Assembly: GCA_018261905.1 (NCBI GenBank)
Contig: JAGTRU010000010.1
Location: 1 to 64,000 of the forward strand
Length of the DNA stretch: 64,000 bases
Direction of reading: 5' to 3'
DNA from: Pseudomonadota bacterium
GTDB taxonomy: Bacteria; Pseudomonadota; Gammaproteobacteria; Burkholderiales; Rhodocyclaceae
Shown: one piece after another, positions 29,911 through 39,591 of the stretch
Numbering within the stretch: the first letter of the stretch is position 1
Layout: each line of letters starts with the position of its first letter
The notes under the pieces: model-generated
What the model was told of the DNA's origin: nothing
The model's input: only the letters and a program-made list of their open reading frames with translations
Database searches by the model: none
Translations under genes and position numbers: made by a program

Positions 29911-30812
29911 GCAAGCGTCGCAGTGCGCTTCTCAACCAAAACCCCGCGCTGCCCGGCTCGGGGTTTTTTTCTGCCCCGGCGGTTGAGCCACAGCGAGAGC
30001 AGGATGATGCTGCCGCCGGCCGCCAGGCGCGGCAGGTTGGCATCGCGGTTCCAGATCAGGACATTGACCAGCAGGCCGGCCGGGACGTGCAGTTCGTTGA
30101 TGATGGCGAGCGTCCCGGCATCGACCTTGGTGCTGCCCTTGACCCACCAGAACATGCCGAGCGCCGTGGCGAAAATGCCCATCCACAGCAGCACGCCCCA
30201 TTGCACGGCGGTCTGCGGCAGGCGTGCCGGGTTGCCGAACAGCAGGAAGGACGGGATCGCCAGCAGCATGGCGCCAAGGAAGAAATGGCCGAACAGGCGG
30301 TGCAGCGGTTCTTCGGTCGGGTAGCGCATGAGCAGTTGGCGACACAGCACCTGGCCGGCAGCGAAGGCGGCGTTGGCAATCTGCAGCAGGATGAAACCGA
30401 GCAGGTAGTCGCCACTCAGCGGCTGAAAGCGGATCAGGATGCCGCCGCCGACCGCAACGCCGGCGGCGAGCAGCGCCCAGGGGTTGAAGCGGCGGGCCAG
30501 GGCGTCGTCGAGCAGGGTGACGTAGATCGGCGTCAGTACCGTGAATAGCAGCACTTCCGGCACGCTCAGCACGGCAAAACTGCGGTACAGGCAGAGGTAG
30601 GTGACGCCGAATTGCAGCGCCCCGGCCAGCCACAGGCCGCCGAGCAGGCGCCGGGGCAGGGCACGCCAGCGCATGAGCGGCACGAAAATCAACGCGGCGA
30701 TGGCGACGCGCACCAGCACCGCGAAATCGCTGTCTACCTGGCCGGCCAGGTAAACGCCGATCAGGCTGAACGAGAAGGCCCAGAGGACGGTGACGGCAAG
30801 CAGGTAGGGCAC
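29898..30812 (-). CDS. EamA/DMT-family transporter (carboxylate/amino acid/amine type)
   Basis: A 304-residue inner-membrane protein with about ten hydrophobic helices in two EamA repeats (LLAVTVLWAFSFSLIGVYLAGQ..., FALLW-type second half GVLLWMGIFATALGMFWWVKGSTKVDAGTLAIINELHVPAGLLVNVLIW). The second half fits the carboxylate/amino acid/amine exporter group. The last about 30 residues are hydrophilic and encoded across the terminator of the opposite gene. It overlaps the 3' end of the CcmI-like gene by 13 bp. It starts 3 bp after the recJ stop on the same strand, so it is probably in one operon with recJ. Substrate unknown. Confidence 0.85.
   Translation of the reverse strand: MPYLLAVTVLWAFSFSLIGVYLAGQVDSDFAVLVRVAIAALIFVPLMRWRALPRRLLGGLWLAGALQFGVTYLCLYRSFAVLSVPEVLLFTVLTPIYVTLLDDALARRFNPWALLAAGVAVGGGILIRFQPLSGDYLLGFILLQIANAAFAAGQVLCRQLLMRYPTEEPLHRLFGHFFLGAMLLAIPSFLLFGNPARLPQTAVQWGVLLWMGIFATALGMFWWVKGSTKVDAGTLAIINELHVPAGLLVNVLIWNRDANLPRLAAGGSIILLSLWLNRRGRKKPRAGQRGVLVEKRTATLAQRT
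29941..29970 (+). terminator. Rho-independent terminator closing the cytochrome island
   Basis: Stem ACCCCG (29941-29946) / CGGGGT (29959-29964) followed by a run of seven T. It lies 31 bp after the CcmI-like stop and within the last codons of the convergent EamA gene, so terminator and coding sequence overlap on opposite strands. Confidence 0.8.
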
Positions 30813-30815
30813 GGC

Positions 30816-32504
30816 TTATTCCAGGTGCTCGACCATCAGTTGCGGCGTTTCGACGCCCTGGTATTCGTTGATTGTCAGGCGGTAGGCGACGCGGGCGGTG
30901 TTGCCGGGTTGGCTGTTGAAATTGAACTGGATGCCGTCGATGCGCGTGTCGCCCTTGCGTAGGCGCAGCTTGAGGTGCTTTTCCTTGAGCACGCGCTGCT
31001 GCTCGACTTCGAATTGGTCGAGAAACAGCGGCGCCGGGAAACCCTGGCCCCAGATTTCGTTTTCCAGCAGGCGGGCGGTGGCGATCGAGAAATAGGCGCC
31101 TTCCAGCGTGCCGTCGGTTTCCAGCGTGCGGGTCAGGTCGGCGGGCGACAGCAGTTCGCCGGCAACTTTGGCGAACAGTTCGCGGAACTGCTCGAAGTTT
31201 TCGGCGCGCAAGGTGGCGCCGGCCGCCATGGCATGGCCGCCGAAACGCACGAGCAGGCCGGGGGCGCGCTTGGCGACGAGGTCGAGCGCATCGCGCAGGT
31301 GCAGGCCGGGGATCGAGCGGCCGGAACCCTTGATCAGGCCGCCTTCGCCGGGCGCAAAGGCGAACACCGGGCGGTGCAGCTTGTCCTTGATGCGCGAGGC
31401 GAGAATGCCGACCACGCCTTCGTGCCAGGTTTCGTCGAACATGGCGATGCCGGGCGAGGCGTCGTTGGCATCGAGCGATTCGAGCAAAATCAGCGCCTGG
31501 TCCTGCATGCCGGCTTCGATCTCGCGCCGTTCGCGGTTTAGTGCGTCGAGTTCCTGAGCGATCTGCAGAGCGCGGCTGGCGTCGTCGGTGAGCAGGCATT
31601 CGACGCCGAGGCGCATGTCGGCCAGTCGGCCAGCGGCGTTCAGGCGCGGCCCGAGAATGAAGCCGAGATCCATCGCTGTCGCTTTTTTCGGATCGCGGCC
31701 GGCCGCCTTGAACAGCGCGGCGAGGCCTGGTTGCAACTGGCCGGCGCGCATGCGCTTCAGGCCCTGGCTGACCAGGATGCGGTTGTTGCGATCAAGCTTG
31801 ACGACGTCGGCGACGGTGCCGAGCGCGACCAAGTCGAGCAACACGGCGAAATTGGGTTCCGGGTGCTCGACGAAGAAACCGCGTTCGCGCAGTTCGGCGC
31901 GCAGTGCCAGCATGACGTAGAACATCACGCCGACGCCGGCCATGCATTTCGACGGGAAGTCACAGCCCGGCTGGTTAGGATTGACGATGCAATCAGCTTC
32001 CGGCAGCGTCTCGGCAGGTAAATGGTGGTCGGTGATCAGCGTCGCGATGCCATGCTCGCGGGCCCGATTGACGCCCTCGATGCTGGCGATGCCGTTGTCG
32101 ACGGTGATGATCAGGTCGGGCGACTGCTGCGCGGCAAGATCGACGATTTCCGGCGATAAACCATAGCCGAGCTTGAAGCGATCGGGCAGCAGGAAATGCA
32201 CGTCGGCGCCGAGCATTTTCAGGGCGCGCATGCCGACTGCCGTCGCCGTGGCGCCGTCGCAATCGTAGTCGCCGATGATCAGCAGCCGGGCCTCGGCCTC
32301 GATGGCGTCGGCGAGGAGGTGCGCGGCGTCCGTGGCGTGGGTCAGCGAGGCGGGCGGCAGCAGCGATTTGAGCTCGTAATCGAGTTCCGCCTTGTCGGTG
32401 ATGCCGCGCGCCGCGTAGAGGCGGGCGAGCAGCGGATGCAGGCCCTGCTGTTCGAGTTGCCAGGCGGTGCGCGGCGGGCTGGAGCGGGTGATGAGTCTGG
32501 TCAC
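30816..32504 (-). CDS. recJ: Single-stranded-DNA-specific exonuclease RecJ
   Basis: A 562-residue 5'-3' ssDNA exonuclease used in recombination and mismatch/base-excision repair. DHH-superfamily metal motifs are intact: DYDCDG (79-84), VDNG (about 135), TDHH (158-161) and, further on, ALGTVADVV; the DHHA1 domain has RFGGHAMAAG and is followed by the OB-fold. The length matches the family. The order RpfE-like gene then recJ on one strand recalls the rpf region of Xanthomonas, where rpfE lies near recJ. Confidence 0.97.
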   Translation of the reverse strand: MTRLITRSSPPRTAWQLEQQGLHPLLARLYAARGITDKAELDYELKSLLPPASLTHATDAAHLLADAIEAEARLLIIGDYDCDGATATAVGMRALKMLGADVHFLLPDRFKLGYGLSPEIVDLAAQQSPDLIITVDNGIASIEGVNRAREHGIATLITDHHLPAETLPEADCIVNPNQPGCDFPSKCMAGVGVMFYVMLALRAELRERGFFVEHPEPNFAVLLDLVALGTVADVVKLDRNNRILVSQGLKRMRAGQLQPGLAALFKAAGRDPKKATAMDLGFILGPRLNAAGRLADMRLGVECLLTDDASRALQIAQELDALNRERREIEAGMQDQALILLESLDANDASPGIAMFDETWHEGVVGILASRIKDKLHRPVFAFAPGEGGLIKGSGRSIPGLHLRDALDLVAKRAPGLLVRFGGHAMAAGATLRAENFEQFRELFAKVAGELLSPADLTRTLETDGTLEGAYFSIATARLLENEIWGQGFPAPLFLDQFEVEQQRVLKEKHLKLRLRKGDTRIDGIQFNFNSQPGNTARVAYRLTINEYQGVETPQLMVEHLE

Positions 32505-32518
32505 TGGGTGGCCTTGGG

Positions 32519-33544
32519 CTATGTGGTGATCTGGCCGGCGAGTTGTTCGGCGATGGCGGGCAGCGGGCGGGATTTTTTCCAGAATTTCCAGCGCTCGCCA
32601 GCGGTGATGTCGTAATGCAGTTCGCCGTAGACGCAGGGCGCGATCAGCGTGAGGCGCTCGATCTGGCTGCCCAGGGCTTTTTTGAGCGGTGCGAACCAGT
32701 CGCTTTCCATGGCCTCGAAGGCGCTGCGCCAGCCATCGCCATCCTCGTAAAGAACGCGTGGCAGCAACTGGTCGAGGACAACCAGCGGCCGTTCACCGGC
32801 CTCAGGCAGGAATTCGGCGAAGGTCGCCGGGCGCGGCTGCAGCGGCGTGCCGCAGGCCAGGGCGAGGCCGGCAGCCAGCGGGTTGTCGCTCCAGATGCCG
32901 GAAAAAGCCGGTTGCGCAGCCTGCGGCAAACTGCCGCCGCCCCACAGCCACAGGCTGTTGATGGCCGGCTGGCCGGTGGTTTCGCGTTGTTCATTGACCG
33001 GGTGGGCATGCAGGAACATCTGCACTTCGTTGAGCCAGCGGGTCAGGGGCAGGGCGCTGCCGTTCAGTTCGCCGTCGACGCGGCGGCCGGCGATGGCCGA
33101 GAGCGGGGCGACGGGATGCTCAACAGCGGTATTTAGGCGCAGATACCAGCGCCGGGCAGTGCCCAGGCGAAATTCGCCGATGTCGGCAAACTCGGCGTTG
33201 AGGGCGGCGACCAGGCTTTGCGCTTCGGCTTCTTCGATTTCGAAGGCGCCGGCATCGGCCAGGACGATGCGTTCCTGGTGAAAGCGCAGGTGCACCGGGT
33301 CGGCGCACAGCCAGTGACCGTCAGTGTCAGCAATGCCTTCGCCGAGCAGGCGCAGGGCGCCGAAGGGCGCATCGGCCAGGCCGCAGCAGGCGGCGAGACT
33401 GTTTTCGAAGGCGCATGGCGGGCAGCGATCAAGGCGGGCGCGGGCGAGCAGCCATTCCAGCCCGGGCGCGGCGAGCTTGCCGAGGGTGAATTGGTCGGCC
33501 GGTTCGGGCCAGATCAGTTCGGGGACAAGCAGGGTCAGATGCAC
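32519..33544 (-). CDS. RpfE-like protein (phosphoglycerate-mutase-related, COG4255-type)
   Basis: A 341-residue soluble protein resembling the 'regulatory protein, RpfE type' family. Recognisable segments are the N-terminal HLTLLVPELIWPEP, the WL.ARARLDR..P..FE stretch, the central SLWLWGGGSLP and LAAGLALACGTPLQ. The biochemical role is unknown; the family is distantly related to phosphoglycerate mutases. It is 14 bp upstream of recJ on the same strand and divergent from lolC. Confidence 0.78.
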   Translation of the reverse strand: MHLTLLVPELIWPEPADQFTLGKLAAPGLEWLLARARLDRCPPCAFENSLAACCGLADAPFGALRLLGEGIADTDGHWLCADPVHLRFHQERIVLADAGAFEIEEAEAQSLVAALNAEFADIGEFRLGTARRWYLRLNTAVEHPVAPLSAIAGRRVDGELNGSALPLTRWLNEVQMFLHAHPVNEQRETTGQPAINSLWLWGGGSLPQAAQPAFSGIWSDNPLAAGLALACGTPLQPRPATFAEFLPEAGERPLVVLDQLLPRVLYEDGDGWRSAFEAMESDWFAPLKKALGSQIERLTLIAPCVYGELHYDITAGERWKFWKKSRPLPAIAEQLAGQITT

Positions 33545-33575
33545 GGATATTCCAGCCAGCTAAGACGTCAGGGGG

Positions 33576-33601
33576 AAGCGCTTGAGTGTACCATAGCGCT
33601 T
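33576..33601. promoter_or_regulatory. Inverted repeat in the rpfE-like/lolC divergent spacer
   Basis: Perfect 7-bp arms AAGCGCT / AGCGCTT separated by 12 bp, followed by TTTT. It lies in the 78-bp region between the two divergent starts, so it may be an operator or a promoter-proximal attenuator. There is no upstream plus-strand gene for it to terminate. Confidence 0.45.
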
Positions 33602-33622
33602 TTTACGGATTCGCCCCGCCGC

Positions 33623-34870
33623 ATGGCCCTGCCCTACGAACTGCTGATCGGTCTGCGCTACACGCGCGCCAAACGTCGCAACCATTTCATTTCCTTCATT
33701 TCGCTGATTTCCATGCTCGGCATCGGGCTCGGCGTCGCCGCGCTGATTGTCGTGCTGTCGGTGATGAACGGCTTCCAGAAGGAATTGCGCACGCGCATCC
33801 TGGGCGTCGCTTCGCATATCGAAATCGTCGGTATCAACGGCGAACTGCCCGACTGGGCATCGGTCATTGCCCAGACCCGGCAGCATCCGGAAGTTCGGGA
33901 GAGTGCGCCCTTCGTCCAGTCGCAGGGGATGTTCACCTTCGACGGCGGGGTCAAGGGTGCCATGGTGCGCGGCATCATTCCGGACCAGGAAGACCGCGTC
34001 GCCGATTTTCGCAAGACCATCAAGAGCGGCAGCCTCGACGATCTCAGGGCCGGCGAATTCGGTGTCGTGCTCGGCGCCGACCTGGCCCGCTCGCTGCACG
34101 TCTTTACCGGCGACAAGGTGACCCTGATCGCGCCGCAGGGGTCGGTGACGCCGGCCGGCATGATTCCGCGATTGAAGTCCTTCAAGGTGGTCGGCATTTT
34201 CGAGGTCGGCATGTTCGAGTACGACTCCGGCCTCGCCCTGATCAACCTGCAGGACGCCCAGACGCTCTACCAGATGGGCGACAAGGTGAGCGGCATCCGG
34301 CTCAAGGTCGACGACCTGTTCCAGGCGCCGCGCATCGCCCGCGAACTGGCCCGCTACATCAATGCCGACGCCTATCTCAACGACTGGACCAAGAGTCACG
34401 CCAATTTCTTCCGCGCCGTGGCCATCGAGAAAAACATGATGTTCATCATTTTGTCGCTGATCGTCGCTGTCGCCGCCTTCAACCTCGTTTCGACGCTGGT
34501 CATGGCGGTCACCGACAAGCAGGCCGATATCGCCATTCTGCGCACCCTGGGGGCGCGGCCGCTGTCGATCATGGGGGTCTTCGTCATCCAGGGGGCGCTG
34601 GTCGGTTTCATCGGCCTGGGCCTCGGCGTCGCCGGCGGCATCGCGCTGGCTTTGAACATCGACGTCGTCGTGCCCTTCATCGAAAACGTGTTTGGCGTGC
34701 ATTTCCTCGACAAGTCGGTGTATTACATCTCCGATCTGCCGTCCGAACTACAATGGGGCGATGTCTGGGGCGTCACGGCGATTTCCTTCGTGCTGGCGCT
34801 GCTGGCGACGCTTTACCCGAGCTGGCGCGCCTCGCGCGTCAATCCGGCGGAGGCCCTGCGCTATGAGTGA
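33623..34870 (+). CDS. lolC: Lipoprotein-releasing ABC transporter permease LolC/E
   Basis: A 415-residue inner-membrane permease that releases outer-membrane lipoproteins to LolA. The N-terminal cytoplasmic [23 protein letters not shown] precedes the first helix ([22 protein letters not shown]), then a large periplasmic MacB-like domain (about 50-255) and three C-terminal helices ending [17 protein letters not shown]. Only one permease gene is present, as in many betaproteobacteria where one LolC/E serves as a homodimer (inference). ATG 33623 was chosen because the earlier open frame runs into the divergent gene. It overlaps lolD by 8 bp. Confidence 0.95.
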   Translation: MALPYELLIGLRYTRAKRRNHFISFISLISMLGIGLGVAALIVVLSVMNGFQKELRTRILGVASHIEIVGINGELPDWASVIAQTRQHPEVRESAPFVQSQGMFTFDGGVKGAMVRGIIPDQEDRVADFRKTIKSGSLDDLRAGEFGVVLGADLARSLHVFTGDKVTLIAPQGSVTPAGMIPRLKSFKVVGIFEVGMFEYDSGLALINLQDAQTLYQMGDKVSGIRLKVDDLFQAPRIARELARYINADAYLNDWTKSHANFFRAVAIEKNMMFIILSLIVAVAAFNLVSTLVMAVTDKQADIAILRTLGARPLSIMGVFVIQGALVGFIGLGLGVAGGIALALNIDVVVPFIENVFGVHFLDKSVYYISDLPSELQWGDVWGVTAISFVLALLATLYPSWRASRVNPAEALRYE

Positions 34871-35540
34871 AGCCATTCTGCACTGCCAGAGCCTGGGCAA
34901 GGTCTTCAAGGGCGGCGGCCTGGATGTCTCGGTGTTGGCCGACATCAATCTGGCCATCCAGCCGGGCGAAACGGTGGCCATTGTCGGCGCCTCGGGTTCC
35001 GGCAAGAGCACCCTGCTGCACCTGCTCGGCGGCCTCGATACGCCGAGTGCCGGCCAGGTAACGCTGATGGGCCGCGATTTCTCCAGCCTCGGCGAAGCGG
35101 CGCGCGGCGACTGGCGCAATAAGCATCTCGGTTTCGTCTACCAATTCCACCATTTGCTGCCGGAATTCTCGGCCCTGGAAAACGTCGCCATGCCTTTGCT
35201 GATCCGTCGCGTCGAACGCTCGGCGGCGCTGGCCAAGGCGGCCGAGACACTGACCGCCGTTGGTCTCGGTCATCGCCTCGAACACCGGCCCGGCGAACTC
35301 TCCGGCGGCGAACGCCAGCGGGCGGCGATCGCCCGGGCGCTGGTCAGCGAACCTTCATGTTTGCTGGCCGACGAACCGACCGGCAATCTCGACCGGCAGA
35401 CGGCCAACGTCGTTTTCGACCTGTTGCTCGAACGCGCCCGCCTGCAGCAGACCAGCCTCGTCATGGTCACCCACGACGCGCAACTGGCCAGCCGCGCCGA
35501 CCGCATCCTGCATCTCGACGACGGCGTGCTGACCGCTTAG
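34863..35540 (+). CDS. lolD: Lipoprotein-releasing ABC transporter ATPase LolD
   Basis: A 225-residue ABC ATPase energising lipoprotein release. Walker [10 protein letters not shown], the Q-loop region [11 protein letters not shown], signature LSGGERQR, Walker [12 protein letters not shown] and the switch histidine in MVTHD are all present. The start ATG 34863 sits inside the lolC stop region (8-bp overlap), giving tight coupling with the permease. Confidence 0.97.
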   Translation: MSEAILHCQSLGKVFKGGGLDVSVLADINLAIQPGETVAIVGASGSGKSTLLHLLGGLDTPSAGQVTLMGRDFSSLGEAARGDWRNKHLGFVYQFHHLLPEFSALENVAMPLLIRRVERSAALAKAAETLTAVGLGHRLEHRPGELSGGERQRAAIARALVSEPSCLLADEPTGNLDRQTANVVFDLLLERARLQQTSLVMVTHDAQLASRADRILHLDDGVLTA

Positions 35541-35579
35541 CGGCGCAGGGTTTTCCCCCTGTTCGCTCCTGAAGGCGCG

Positions 35580-37433
35580 CTAGGTTTCGGCCGGCTCGAA
35601 CAAGTGGCTGGTATTTTGCGTCAGGTAGTCCGGCCATGCCTCGATCGGCATCGGCTTGCCCAGGAGAAAACCCTGGTAGGTCGTGCAGCCGCAGTTTTGC
35701 AGGAATTCGAGTTGGGCCGGCGTCTCGACCCCTTCGGCGACAATTTCCAGGCCAAGCGAATTGGCCATGACGATGATTGCCCTGACGATGGCGCTGTCGT
35801 TCTGGTCGGTGGCGATATCGCGGATGAAGGAGCGGTCGATCTTGATTTGATCGAGGGGCAGTTGCTTGAGGTAAGACAGCGACGAATAGCCGGTACCGAA
35901 ATCGTCGAGCGAGAAGGTGACGCCGAGTTGCTTGATTTGCCTCATGCGGCGGATCGCCTCATCGACTTCCTGGAGGACGATGCTTTCGGTCAGCTCCAGT
36001 TCGAGGCGTGTCGGATCGGTGCCGGTGGCGAGCAGAATGTTGCGCAGATCGTCGACGAATTGCGCCTGGTGGAATTGGCGGGCGCTGACGTTCACCGCGA
36101 TCCGCTGGTCGCGCATGGCCGGTTCGCTGGCCCAGACCTTGAGCTGCTCGCAGGCGGTCTGCAGCACCCAGCGACCGATCGGCAGAATGAGTCCGGTCTC
36201 TTCCGCGAGCGGGATGAACTTGTCCGGGGGAACCGGCGCCAGGCCATGGGGAAACCAGCGTAATAGCGCCTCGGCGCCAAGGAGCTTGCCGCAGTGGTCG
36301 ATCTGCGGTTGGTAGTACAGTTTCAGTTCCTTGCGACTGATGGCTTCGCGTAGCGCGGCTTCCATCGCCAGGTGGGCATCGATGGCCGCCTGCATCTGCG
36401 CATTGAAGAAGCGGACGGCATTCCTGCCGCTGGCTTTGGCCTGGTAAAGGGCCAGGTCCGCCTGTTTCAACAGGACTTCCATCGACAGTTCCTGCCCCCG
36501 GAACAAGGCGATGCCGATACTGGCGGTGCTGTGATGTATCCGGCCGTCCGCGGCGATGACGAAGGGGGCTGTGAAAATGCCGCGGATTTTCTCGGCGACG
36601 ATTTCGGTGCGGTTTGCCGCCTCGGTTTCGTGCTCTCCCATGCCTTCGAGGATGACCACGTATTCGTCGCCGCCCAGGCGGGCAATGGTGTCGTGCTCGC
36701 GGACGGTGTCTTTCAGGCGCTGCGCGACGCCGAGGAGCAATTGGTCGCCGACATCATGGCCCAGCGTATCGTTGAGGATCTTGAAGTTGTCCAGGTCGAG
36801 CAGCAGCAGGGTGCCGTATTCGGCGGTGCGTTCGCTGGCCAGCAAGGCTTGCTCCAGGCGATCCATCAGCAGGCGACGGTTGGGCAGGTGGGTCAGCGGG
36901 TCGCGAAAAGCCAGCTCGACATTGGTGATGCGTGCCTGACGCAGGGGCTGAATGATCCGGTAGTGGAGGATGCGGATCAGCAACAATCCCGCGAGAAGGC
37001 CCAGAATGCCGATCACGGCACTACGAATGACGGTTGGCGTGACCTCGGTTTCGAGGCGTAATTCGCCGACGACACTGCCAAAATCCAGCAGCGGTGCGCG
37101 ATGGGTCAGGCAGAACTGTCGGCATGGGTCACCCACGGGGGGGATCAGCGTCTTGCCTTGGCTGTCGAAGACTGAGCTGCGTTCGCCCGGATGCTGGATG
37201 GCCTCGATTTGGTCAATCAGGCGCTCCTGCGCGAAACGCCAGCCCTCCGGATTGCTGGCGATGACCCGGCTAAGGCGTTCGGCCTGAATCCTGGCATTGT
37301 CTGCCGCCAGTTGGTCAGCGCTGCTCAGGCCGACGAACAGGTAAACCACCGCCGGAAGCAGGGCGATGCCCATCAGTGCCGTACTGGCGAGACGATCGAC
37401 CAGACGTTCATAGCGGGTTTGCGGGGTGGTCAT
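35580..37433 (-). CDS. Membrane GGDEF-EAL cyclic-di-GMP protein
   Basis: A 617-residue inner-membrane protein. Helices at about 18-36 and 137-157 enclose a periplasmic sensor loop of about 100 residues that contains two Cys (GDPCRQFC). The cytoplasmic GGDEF domain has the variant GGDEY (about 254-258), usually still active, and the EAL domain has AEALLRW (388-390), ELTES and DDFGTGYSS. Its ATG overlaps the stop of the PstS-like binding-protein gene (ATGA at 37433-37430), so that periplasmic protein is a likely ligand-carrying partner for the sensor loop. Confidence 0.92.
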   Translation of the reverse strand: MTTPQTRYERLVDRLASTALMGIALLPAVVYLFVGLSSADQLAADNARIQAERLSRVIASNPEGWRFAQERLIDQIEAIQHPGERSSVFDSQGKTLIPPVGDPCRQFCLTHRAPLLDFGSVVGELRLETEVTPTVIRSAVIGILGLLAGLLLIRILHYRIIQPLRQARITNVELAFRDPLTHLPNRRLLMDRLEQALLASERTAEYGTLLLLDLDNFKILNDTLGHDVGDQLLLGVAQRLKDTVREHDTIARLGGDEYVVILEGMGEHETEAANRTEIVAEKIRGIFTAPFVIAADGRIHHSTASIGIALFRGQELSMEVLLKQADLALYQAKASGRNAVRFFNAQMQAAIDAHLAMEAALREAISRKELKLYYQPQIDHCGKLLGAEALLRWFPHGLAPVPPDKFIPLAEETGLILPIGRWVLQTACEQLKVWASEPAMRDQRIAVNVSARQFHQAQFVDDLRNILLATGTDPTRLELELTESIVLQEVDEAIRRMRQIKQLGVTFSLDDFGTGYSSLSYLKQLPLDQIKIDRSFIRDIATDQNDSAIVRAIIVMANSLGLEIVAEGVETPAQLEFLQNCGCTTYQGFLLGKPMPIEAWPDYLTQNTSHLFEPAET

Positions 37434-38260
37434 TTTGATATCGGGACAAAGCCCTGTTGGGCGAGGCTTTTCAGGATTCTGGGCGATTGCAGATAGGCGA
37501 GAAAGGCGCTGGCGGCGGCTGATGGCATTTTTGCAAACACCAGATAGAGCGGCTTCTCGTAAGGATAGCTGCCATTCAGGAGATTCTCCGGGGTGGGGCG
37601 CACGCCGTTAATGGCCAGCGGCTTCAGCGGGCTGGCGGCGAGCAGGAGTTGCCCGAGCCCGACCGCACCGAAGGACGCAGGCACGCTTTCGAGAAGCTGT
37701 TCATTGACCACGTCGTTTTCGGCAAAGGGAATGCCCTTGCGTTGCGTCGCAATGCTGATCGCTTCGTTCATGCCGGGCGACATGGCGCGCAGGGCGCGGG
37801 TGTCGAATTCCCGCTCGGTGCGGGTGATCAGGCGAACGGGCTTGCCATCCGGCCATTCCACGGTGCGGCCGCGATAAATGTCGGCAACCTGTTCCAGCGT
37901 CAGGGATGGCGTATGGCCGAGGTCGCGGCCGGTAAAAACTAAAGGGGTGGTGACCCAGGGAAGGCGTCGGGTATTGGCGGGATCGTCCGGGGCTGGCGGC
38001 AGATCGCGTCGGGCCGCCACGACGGCGATGTCGATGGCTTGCGCGGCCAGTGCCCGGAGACCGCTGCTGCTGCCCAGGGGCGGTTGCATGGTCCTGATTT
38101 GGGCGTCGGGATGGATTTTTCGATAGTCGTCGATCAGGTGTTCGATGAGCAGGGTACCCATGCCGGTTCCGCCGATACGCACCACCTCTTCGGCCGCCAG
38201 GTGCTTGCTGAAAGACAAGAGGATGGCAAGGGTCGTCAGCAATATTCGCCGGTGTTGCAT
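37430..38260 (-). CDS. PstS/PBP-like periplasmic binding protein
   Basis: A 276-residue exported solute-binding protein of the phosphate-binding (PBP2/PstS-like) type. Signal peptide MQHRRILLTTLAILLSFSKHLAA-E; the ligand-site elements are GGTGMGT (about 31), LGSSSGLRAL (about 62) and RTEREFDTRA (about 146), with a second lobe ending FLAYLQSPRILKSLAQQGFVPI. There is no permease or ATPase gene nearby, and the stop is fused to the start of the c-di-GMP gene, so sensing is more likely than transport. The 209 bp upstream, toward pqqE, holds nothing I recognise. Confidence 0.85.
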   Translation of the reverse strand: MQHRRILLTTLAILLSFSKHLAAEEVVRIGGTGMGTLLIEHLIDDYRKIHPDAQIRTMQPPLGSSSGLRALAAQAIDIAVVAARRDLPPAPDDPANTRRLPWVTTPLVFTGRDLGHTPSLTLEQVADIYRGRTVEWPDGKPVRLITRTEREFDTRALRAMSPGMNEAISIATQRKGIPFAENDVVNEQLLESVPASFGAVGLGQLLLAASPLKPLAINGVRPTPENLLNGSYPYEKPLYLVFAKMPSAAASAFLAYLQSPRILKSLAQQGFVPISK

Positions 38261-38469
38261 TTTTGAATCGTTGCCCCAGAGTGCCGCTCAAGCGGCAGAA
38301 GGGATGCATTCTATCGTTACTGTTCACCCCGGCAAGCCGAGCGCATTGCTGCTCTGCGCGGGGCTTCCCGGATTTATGACGAAGTGCGCAGCGGCAATAT
38401 GGCAGATGAATTTGTTGCCGGTGTCGCCGGCGGATGCTGTTCAGCAGCCGTTCTGATTGTCCATCCGTC

Positions 38470-39591
38470 CTAGAAAGCCCGTTCCAGCGCGCGCGAGGTT
38501 TTCGGGTCGCGGAAAACCAGGGGCTGGACGATCTGCCCGTTGCGCACCGCGGCGGCGAGTTTCAGCGCGTCGTCGATCAAGCCATGTTGCGCCGACTTGG
38601 CGCATACCGGGTCGGTGGCGCCGGCGTCGCCGGTCAGCATGAAGGCCTGGCAGCGGCAGCCGCCGTGGTCTTTTTCCTTGTCTTCACATGTGCGACAGGT
38701 GTCCGGCAGCCAGGCGGTGCCGCGAAAGCGGTTGAACAGGTCGGACTCGTACCAGATGGCGGCCAGATCCTGCTTGCGGACATCGGGAAATTCGAAGCCG
38801 GGCAGCATGCGCGCCGTGTGGCAGGGCAGGGCCAGGCCGTCCGGCGTCACCGAGAGAAACACTTCGCCCCAGCCGTTCATGCATTTCTTCGGCTTGTTTT
38901 CCTGATAGTCCGGGGTCACGAAGAAGATTTTCATCTGCTTGCCGAGTCGTGCCCGCCACTGTTCAGTGACCGCTTCGGCGTGACGCAATTGTTTGGCCGA
39001 GGGCATCAGCGCGTGGCGATTCAGGAAGCCCCAGCCGTGGTACTGGGTATTGGCCAGTTCCAGGTATTCGGCGCCGAGTGCGACGGCCATCTCGATGATG
39101 CAGCCGACGTGGTCGATATTGGCGGCGTGCAGCACGCAATTGATCACCGTCGGGTAGTCGTAGGCCTTGGTCAGGCGGGTGACCTGCTGCTTGAGTTCGA
39201 AAGTGCGGGTATTGGTGATCAGGTCGTTGGCTTCACGCGTCGCATCCTGGAAGGAAAGCTGGATATGGTCGAGGCCGGCTTCCTTAAGTGCGGCCAGCCG
39301 TGGCTCGCTGAGGCCGACGCCGGAGGTGATGAGGTTGGTGTAGAAACCGAGGCGGCGGGCTTCGCCGACCAGGATTTCGATATCGTCGCGGAGCATCGGC
39401 TCGCCGCCGGAAATCCCGAACTGCGCGGCACCCATGGCACGGGCCTGGCGGATGACGCTGAGCCATTCGTCGGTGGTCAGTTCCGGCCCGGCCTGGGCGA
39501 AATCGACCGGGTTGTAGCAGAAGGCGCAGTGCAGCGGGCAACGGTAGGTGACTTCGGCGAGCAGCCACAGCGGGTGCGGCGTCTGGCTCAT
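38470..39591 (-). CDS. pqqE: PqqA peptide cyclase PqqE (radical SAM)
   Basis: A 373-residue radical SAM/SPASM enzyme that forms the Glu-Tyr carbon-carbon bond in PqqA, the first step of PQQ synthesis. The SAM-cluster motif CPLHCAFC (residues 18-25) is intact. The SPASM region has the auxiliary-cluster cysteines (KKCMNGWGE, LPCHTAR, CRTCEDKEKDHGGCRCQ, DPVCAKS). It overlaps pqqD by 4 bp, and PqqD is the chaperone that hands PqqA to this enzyme. Last gene of the pqqABCDE operon. Confidence 0.97.
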   Translation of the reverse strand: MSQTPHPLWLLAEVTYRCPLHCAFCYNPVDFAQAGPELTTDEWLSVIRQARAMGAAQFGISGGEPMLRDDIEILVGEARRLGFYTNLITSGVGLSEPRLAALKEAGLDHIQLSFQDATREANDLITNTRTFELKQQVTRLTKAYDYPTVINCVLHAANIDHVGCIIEMAVALGAEYLELANTQYHGWGFLNRHALMPSAKQLRHAEAVTEQWRARLGKQMKIFFVTPDYQENKPKKCMNGWGEVFLSVTPDGLALPCHTARMLPGFEFPDVRKQDLAAIWYESDLFNRFRGTAWLPDTCRTCEDKEKDHGGCRCQAFMLTGDAGATDPVCAKSAQHGLIDDALKLAAAVRNGQIVQPLVFRDPKTSRALERAF

